Assembly: GCA_006176705.1 (NCBI GenBank)
Contig: QRFJ01005775.1
Coordinates: 62,001-126,000, forward strand
Direction of reading: 5' to 3'
DNA: 64,000 nucleotides
Origin: Cocos nucifera
Lineage: Eukaryota; Streptophyta; Magnoliopsida; Arecales; Arecaceae
The translations under genes and the position numbers were made by a program. This document shows, one piece after another, positions 58,950 to 64,000 of the stretch (positions within the stretch are counted from its first letter, which is position 1; every line of letters begins with the position of its first letter). The notes beneath the pieces were generated by a model. That model made no database searches. It was not told the origin of the DNA and saw only the letters and a list, made by a program, of their open reading frames with translations.

Positions 58950-58956
58950 AGCGGTA

Positions 58957-60015
58957 TGTTGGAATCTTGCACCTCGATATTCAATCCATAATAAGCCAAG
59001 AACAATTTCAAAAGTCACGAGAAAAGAATCAGCCAATACAGTCGAGCTGGCTTGGATATGCAATCGAGCTTGCTCAGGATGAGATCGAGTTGGCTCAAGG
59101 CAGATCCAAGCTGGCTCTCATAGGCAGATAGAAAGCTATGCTCGGATGAGATGCAGTTGAGTTGGCCAATTGTGGACCAAGCTGGCTCGACAGAGGTGAA
59201 CTACACGGATGAACAACACACACGGGCATGCATGCAGAAGTCTTTTCATGGAATCTATAGCCCCTAACTCAAGGAATCGGGCCTAGTCAAAGGGTCTATA
59301 GAGCTATTGTGCTATCTAGCAGAAAGGAGAGCACGTGGGAGCTGATCGGATGGCTATTGGACTGATCAGGACTTATTAGAAGACCAGAGAACCTACGAAG
59401 AAAGGAGTCTCAGAAAAATCTCTTAGATGGCGTAGAGATAAGGCAAGGAGTGCTGCAGTAGCACCTTTCTGAAAGCATGAGGAGCTGAGAGAGGCTCGAT
59501 AGTGCAGTAGTTGAGGAGAGTATCTCAGCATAGTTTGCTAGGGGCTTCTTAGGGAGATCAAGCATCAGGTCTCAGGGAGAACCAGGGGTCTCAGGGAGCG
59601 CCAGGAGCATCAAGAAAGTTTAGAGTGTCCTGGAATGGTGGGGTTGCCTAGGGATAGAGGCTAGGGCTTGATATAGAGGCTGAGAGGATCATAAAGTGAT
59701 CAAGGATGTCGAGGGCCCTAGACTAGTAGATCTATGAGGGGGGTCTTCTTGGGATTACTTTGAGAGCATTGTATGGGTGAGTGCTTCTAGATCTTGAGAG
59801 AGGATTGGTGAGTTGAAATTGTATCTCCTCTATTGTTCTTTCTCAGTAGTGAAGCATTACATGTCCCATGGATGTAAGCACTTGGGCCGAACCATGCATA
59901 TGGTTGCATTCATTTATCTTCTTCTATCTTTCCATAGTAATAGATGGTGCCATATCTTTTACAGGTTATTTTAGGTGGGTGATCCATATTTTGTAGTTGT
60001 GGATCTACCTTAACA
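58957..60015 (+). repeat. First LTR of compact element
   Basis: TGTTGGAATCTTGCACCTCG...TACCTTAACA. Has GAGCTGGCTTGG / GAGTTGGCTCAAG words spaced 20-23 nt at 59040-59195. A middle part (59500-59660) is rich in GGTCTCAGGGAG-type short repeats. Confidence 0.8.
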
Positions 60016-60325
60016 AGTGGTATCAGAGCTAGGAGGAGTCAGATTGTACCAGGGGTTGCTATGGTGGTGATCAAGTTAGAAGAAAAAAACAATCATGGTG
60101 GATGCTCTCATGTACAAGAAGAAGCCAAATAGAGCTCAGCGCGAGGTGGAGCTCTAGGTGGAGATGGATCGGGCATGAGACTCGATTTAAGATCGAGTAG
60201 CCTGGCTCGACTCCTATGTTTGCTGATCCATGAGCAGCAGGCAATAGCCCTAGGACATGAGGGTGATATCATATAGGAAGCTCTCAAATTTGAGGTGGAG
60301 CCGAAGATCGAGTCGAGGTGGAGAA
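60016..60325 (+). other. Interior of compact element
   Basis: Primer site at 60016-60029, then GAAGAAGCCAAATAGAGCTC-like sequence with no open frame, then the purine tract ending at 60325. Confidence 0.7.
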
Positions 60326-61388
60326 TGTTAGAATCTTACACCTCAAGATTCGGTCCATAATAAGTCAAGAATGATATTCAGAAGCCATAAGAAAAGGATC
60401 AGCCAATACAGTCAAGCTAGCTCGAATATACATTCGAACTGGCTTGGGGTGAGATCGAGTTGACTCAAGGTGGATTCGAGTTGGCTCTCTAAGGTGGATA
60501 GAAAGCTATGCTCGGGTGAGATACAGTCGAGCTAGCCCAACTGTGGATCGAGCTAGCTCGATGGAAGCGAACAGCAAGGATGAACAGTGCACATAGGCAT
60601 GCGTATGGAAGTCTTTTCATAGGATCTATAGCCCCGACTCATGGACCAAGTCTAGTCACAGGGTCTATGGAGCTGTTGTGCTATCTAGCGGTCAGGAGAG
60701 CACACTTGAGCTGATCGGATGGCTATTAGATTGATCAGAACTTATAAGAAGACCAGATGACCTAAGAAGAAAGGAGTTTCGGAGAAACCTCTTAGGTGGC
60801 ATAGAGATAAGGTAGAAAGTGCTGGAGTGCTATAGTAGCACCTTCCTGGAGGCACGGGGAGCTGAGAGAGGCTCGACGGTGCAGCAGCTGAGGAGAGTAT
60901 CTCAGCATAGTACATCAGGGGCTTCTAAGGGAGGTCAAGCACCAGGTCTCAGGGAGAGCCAGGGGTCTCAAGGAGTGCTAGGAGCATCAAGAATGCCAGG
61001 AGTGTCTTGGAACAGTAGGGTTGCCTAAGGACAGAGGCTGGAGCTTGCTGTAGAGGCTGAGAGGATCATAGAGTGTTCAAGGATGTTGAGAGCCCTGGAT
61101 TGGTAGATCTGTGGCGGGCTCTTCTTGGGATTTTGAGAGCATTGTATGGATGAATGCTTCTAGATCATGAGAGAGGGTTGGTGAGTTGAGATTGTATCTC
61201 CTTTATTATTCTTTCTCAATAGTGAAGCATTGCATGTCCCATGAATGTAGGCACTTGGACCAAACCACGTATATGGTTGTGTTCGTTTGTCTTCTTCTAT
61301 CTTTTCATAGCAATAGGTGGTGCCATATCTCTTACAGGTGATCTTGGATGGGTGATCCATGTTTCGTAGTTATGGATCTACCCCAATA
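60326..61388 (+). repeat. Second LTR of compact element
   Basis: TGTTAGAATCTTACACCTCA...CCCCAATA. Parallel to the first LTR over its full length with many substitutions, so the element is not recent. The GAGCTAGCTCG-type array is at 60410-60570. Confidence 0.8.
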
Positions 61389-61702
61389 AAAATCGACCTG
61401 ATGTTTGGATTGAAGGAGTGTTGTGATTCATTGTTTGTGGAGTGGTTGCCATTCTAGATTGGGAATCAAATTTGTGCTGATAACAAAGTCCTTTCACTAT
61501 TCAAACTCATCCGATCAATATGCAAAATATAGGTTGGCTAGATCTACAATTATCATTAAGGGATGAAGAAATTCAGCCACACTCAAGTTCTGCCACTATC
61601 CGTAAAGTAGACCAAAGGGGTTTGGCCAGGATAGAATCTAACTAGGGGAGAATTTGGCTGGACGGGGTCCTTGTTAATAAGATATGTTGTCAGCTACCAA
61701 GG
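61389..61702. repeat. Probable G-type LTR fragment
   Basis: Contains GAATTTGGCTGGACGGGGTC-like phrases reminiscent of 41080-41230 in the G1 LTR. Too short and diverged for a firm call, and no coding content is seen. Confidence 0.35.
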
Positions 61703-63103
61703 TGTTGACCATAAGGTTGATTTTGATGATTCCAAAATATTGAGTATAAATGATACTAATCATATATTTCAAGAATGTATGTAGGACTTTTCATGTACTT
61801 AAAATGAAGAAATTATACATAAAAGAAATCTCCTCAAAAGAAGAAAAGTCAAAGAAAGAATGATTTCAAATACTCAAATAAAACTCAAACAAGAAATTTT
61901 GGAATTCTTAATAATGGAAAAGACCATAAAAATCAAGATGGAAGAAGCTCTCAAAAGTTGAAGAAAAAAAGCCACTCATGCAGAAATATATGCAAAATTG
62001 TTGAAGACTGAGAACTTAAATGATTCAGTGAAAAACTGAGCTGGCTCAGTAATTAGTCAGCTCAGTCTCAGAAAATATAGAAAGCTGATTTTTAAAGCCT
62101 ATTGATATTGAGCTGATCCAGTTAGAAACTAAGCCGATCTAATTAAAAATTAAGCTGACCCAGTGACTGTAATGGCTAGATTTTTAGAACTTTAACTTTT
62201 TATCTATAATGACTCCCAACGGCTATTTTAAGGGCTCCAATGGTCAAAACTCATTCTCCAGCCACTTTCAAACATATAAAAGGCTAGAGACTCAATGGAG
62301 AAAGTAAAAAAGTGATTTGAAAAGAAAAAAATCATTAGATTGAGTAAGGTTTATTGAATACTAATTGGAAAAGAAGAAAAGAGAAAAATTAGTGCACAGA
62401 ATAAAAAGCTTTCAAAGAGAAATCAACTCCAACTTCATCCTCATCCTCTTAAGCATTATTCAAGAGAAGTTGAAGCATCATTTGAGCAATCCAATAGCAA
62501 CTTCTTCAAGCTTCAAAGAGTTCTAATTTTTATTTTTTATTTTGTGCTGAATTCTTATACCTGTATTTTTATTTCTTTATAAGTTTCTTTGGAAAAAGAA
62601 ACTTGGGGATTTGGCCCATCCAAGCCCAAAATTGGATTGTATAGATTTTAGTTGGTGAGCCCGTAAAACCAACTGGATTAATAGTGAACCCAAAAACTAT
62701 CGATGTAGGGTTGTGGTTGATGAGCTCGGTAAAACCAACTAGATTTGTTTGTGATCTCGGATCAAAATAAATACACTGTAATCTTGGAATTATAGTAAAA
62801 CTCCCAAGAAAATCTTGAAGAGTGGATGTGGTGCGAGGTTGCACCAAACCACTATAAATTTATTATATTTTGTATAGTGCCTTATTTTGTTCATTTTACT
62901 TGCTTTACTTACTTACTTGAAACTAGTTTAATTCATACATAACTTCACTCAATTTTCAATTCTGTTATTGCATATATCATACATAATACAATCACTTAAA
63001 TTAATCTCATTGGAAGCACATATTTGTATTAGAGCTTAATTTGGCCAAGGTTTTAAAAGAAACCAATTCATCCTCCCTCTTGGGTAGCCATACTTAGGTA
63101 ACA
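61703..63103 (+). repeat. SIRE-type copia 5' LTR
   Basis: About 1.4 kb, TGTTGACCATAAGGTTGATT...CTTAGGTAACA. The 3' part has repeated AGTTGGTGAGCCCGTAAAAC / GGTTGATGAGCTCGGTAAAA segments (62650-62740), typical of SIRE/Maximus LTRs. It also carries GAGCTGGCTCAG-type words (62035-62160) and a TATA-like ATATAAAAGG (62274-62283). It is followed by a primer site and gag. Confidence 0.75.
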
Positions 63104-63536
63104 AGTGAAATCAGAGTAGGTGCTCTATTATTGATTTTTGATCTAACCATCTAGAGCTAAAGATTTTGACAATCCAAATAAAATCTTTTTTTAATGAAGA
63201 CCATCTATTGATTATCCTCCACTATTATGTGAATCAAATTACATACATTGAAAAATTAAAATGAAAATTTTCATACAATCACATGATTATAATTTATGGA
63301 AGATTATAATCGATGGCTAAAACACCCCTAAAGCATTAAAATAGCGTGATAAGAAAATGGTCCAACTTAATGCTAAGGCTATGAATATACTTTATTGCTC
63401 CTTAGATATTAATGAGTTTAATGTAATTTCTTCATATATTTCAGCAAATTAAATATGGAAGAAATTGGAAACGACTTATAGAAGAGCAAATCAAAAAGAA
63501 GAACCAAGCTCCCAAGAAGACAAGCAAGCTCATCTC
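63104..63536 (+). pseudogene. SIRE-type primer site and gag start, interrupted
   Basis: The primer site AGTGAAATCAGAGTAGGTGC (63104-63123) is a damaged copy of the Met-tRNA site with the SIRE-typical downstream GGTGCTC. Gag N-terminus follows with NYIHWKIKMKIFIQSHDYNL-like and LNAKAMNILYCSLDINEFN-like segments and several stops. It is cut at 63537 by a family B LTR. Confidence 0.7.
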
Positions 63537-64000
63537 TATTAGATATGTGTGTCCTAGAAGCTAGAATTGGATGATACTTATTATACACTTCTAAGGATAA
63601 AATTATAATTTTGACTATAAATAATAAAATTGATTATTTTCTATCATAAAGTGTATTTAGTGTCTGTGATAGATCCCTTGAGTTAATGATAATGATAATT
63701 CTTATTTTCAAGAGTTGAAAATTTAAGACAAGAATTTTCATTATAAACTCATAAAATGCTTCCGATCGTAGGATCATGATAATGATGATGATTGATCTGA
63801 AAGATTGATGTATAATCACTTTCTTATAGTAGATGAATCTTAAGTCTACGGTGTAGAGATATCAGAGCGAGAATATAGATACTCATTAGAGAATGAGGGC
63901 ACTGAGCGTGACCATCTCAAACAGTCATAAGGAAGTCTACCTTCTCGTCGATGATTGGCTCGAAGCTGTAGTGGTGTATCTGGTTCTTTGATCTGAGGTG
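63537..64000 (+). repeat. Family B LTR, cut by window end
   Basis: TATTAGATATGTGTGTCCTA, parallel to 53689 onward (shared GAGTTGAAAATTTAAGACA and AGAATGAGGGCACTGAGCGT segments). As at 46463 the terminal TG is TA. Whether a full element or a solo LTR follows cannot be seen. Confidence 0.85.

Larger units (their letters stand above)
58957..61388 (+). mobile_element. Compact LTR pair with 310-bp interior
   Basis: Two LTRs of 1059 and 1063 bp flank only 310 bp (60016-60325). The interior starts with an intact Met-tRNA primer site (AGTGGTATCAGAGC) and ends with a purine tract (GAGGTGGAGAA) next to the second LTR, so both replication signals are kept. The interior has no long ORF; fragments may derive from a gag start. 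It inserted in or next to the primer site of the 58239 LTR. The immediate flanks (CGGTA / AAAAT) do not match. It is either a non-autonomous LARD/TRIM-like element or an internal deletion derivative of a copia. Confidence 0.75.

Overview
This window looks like repeat-rich plant nuclear DNA, probably heterochromatic. Almost every base can be assigned to LTR retrotransposons or their fragments. I see no convincing host gene, tRNA, rRNA, CRISPR array, bacterial or viral operon, or DNA transposon. The superfamily mix is typical of large plant genomes: Ty1/copia elements with initiator-Met-tRNA primer sites, a SIRE-type copia, a Tat-type Ty3/gypsy with an antisense accessory gene, and Athila-like gypsy. 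The species cannot be read from the sequence; a monocot such as a palm is only a guess. Nearly all coding regions are broken by stops and frameshifts. The exception is one intact 793-codon gag-protease ORF at 24277-26658 (minus).

Left and centre (1-42892) form a stack of nested insertions. The deepest visible layer is a piece of a copia LTR (41424-42892, family A'). A Tat-type gypsy, here called G1 (minus strand, about 11.8 kb without its guests), sits in it. G1 runs from its 5' LTR (40533-41423) through gag, protease, RT, two RNase H modules and integrase. After these come a 132-135-bp tandem array and an antisense accessory gene, then the start of its 3' LTR (5106-5213). G1 was hit three times: by a family A' copia (1-5105, plus), by a Tork-like copia (12733-18277, plus) and by a family A copia (20142-39133, minus). 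The family A copia was hit twice more: a gag-protease-only Athila-like element in its 3' LTR (21409-28562, target duplication CCCCC) and a solo Athila-like LTR in its leader (34387-35987).

The right part (42893-64000) is a patchwork. It holds a decayed copia with a family B 3' LTR (42893-48743), a short unassigned stretch (48744-49365) and a G-type gypsy LTR (49366-50861). Next is a family A copia remnant (50862-56250, minus) carrying a solo family B LTR with a perfect CCTAT duplication (53689-55967). Further right are G-type gag and LTR fragments (56251-58218), a Tork-like LTR (58239-58949) and a compact LTR pair with only 310 bp between LTRs (58957-61388). Last come a SIRE-type LTR plus gag start (61703-63536) and another family B LTR cut by the window end (63537-64000).

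Three patterns go beyond ordinary annotation. A short hairpin in family A LTRs shows compensatory base changes between subfamilies. A degenerate 20-23-nt phased GAGCYRRCTC-type array recurs in LTRs and leaders of several unrelated lineages. The accessory gene and pol of G1 converge on a tandem array. Family names (A, A', B, G) are local labels. Lineage names rest on domain order, primer sites and remembered family features, not on a search.
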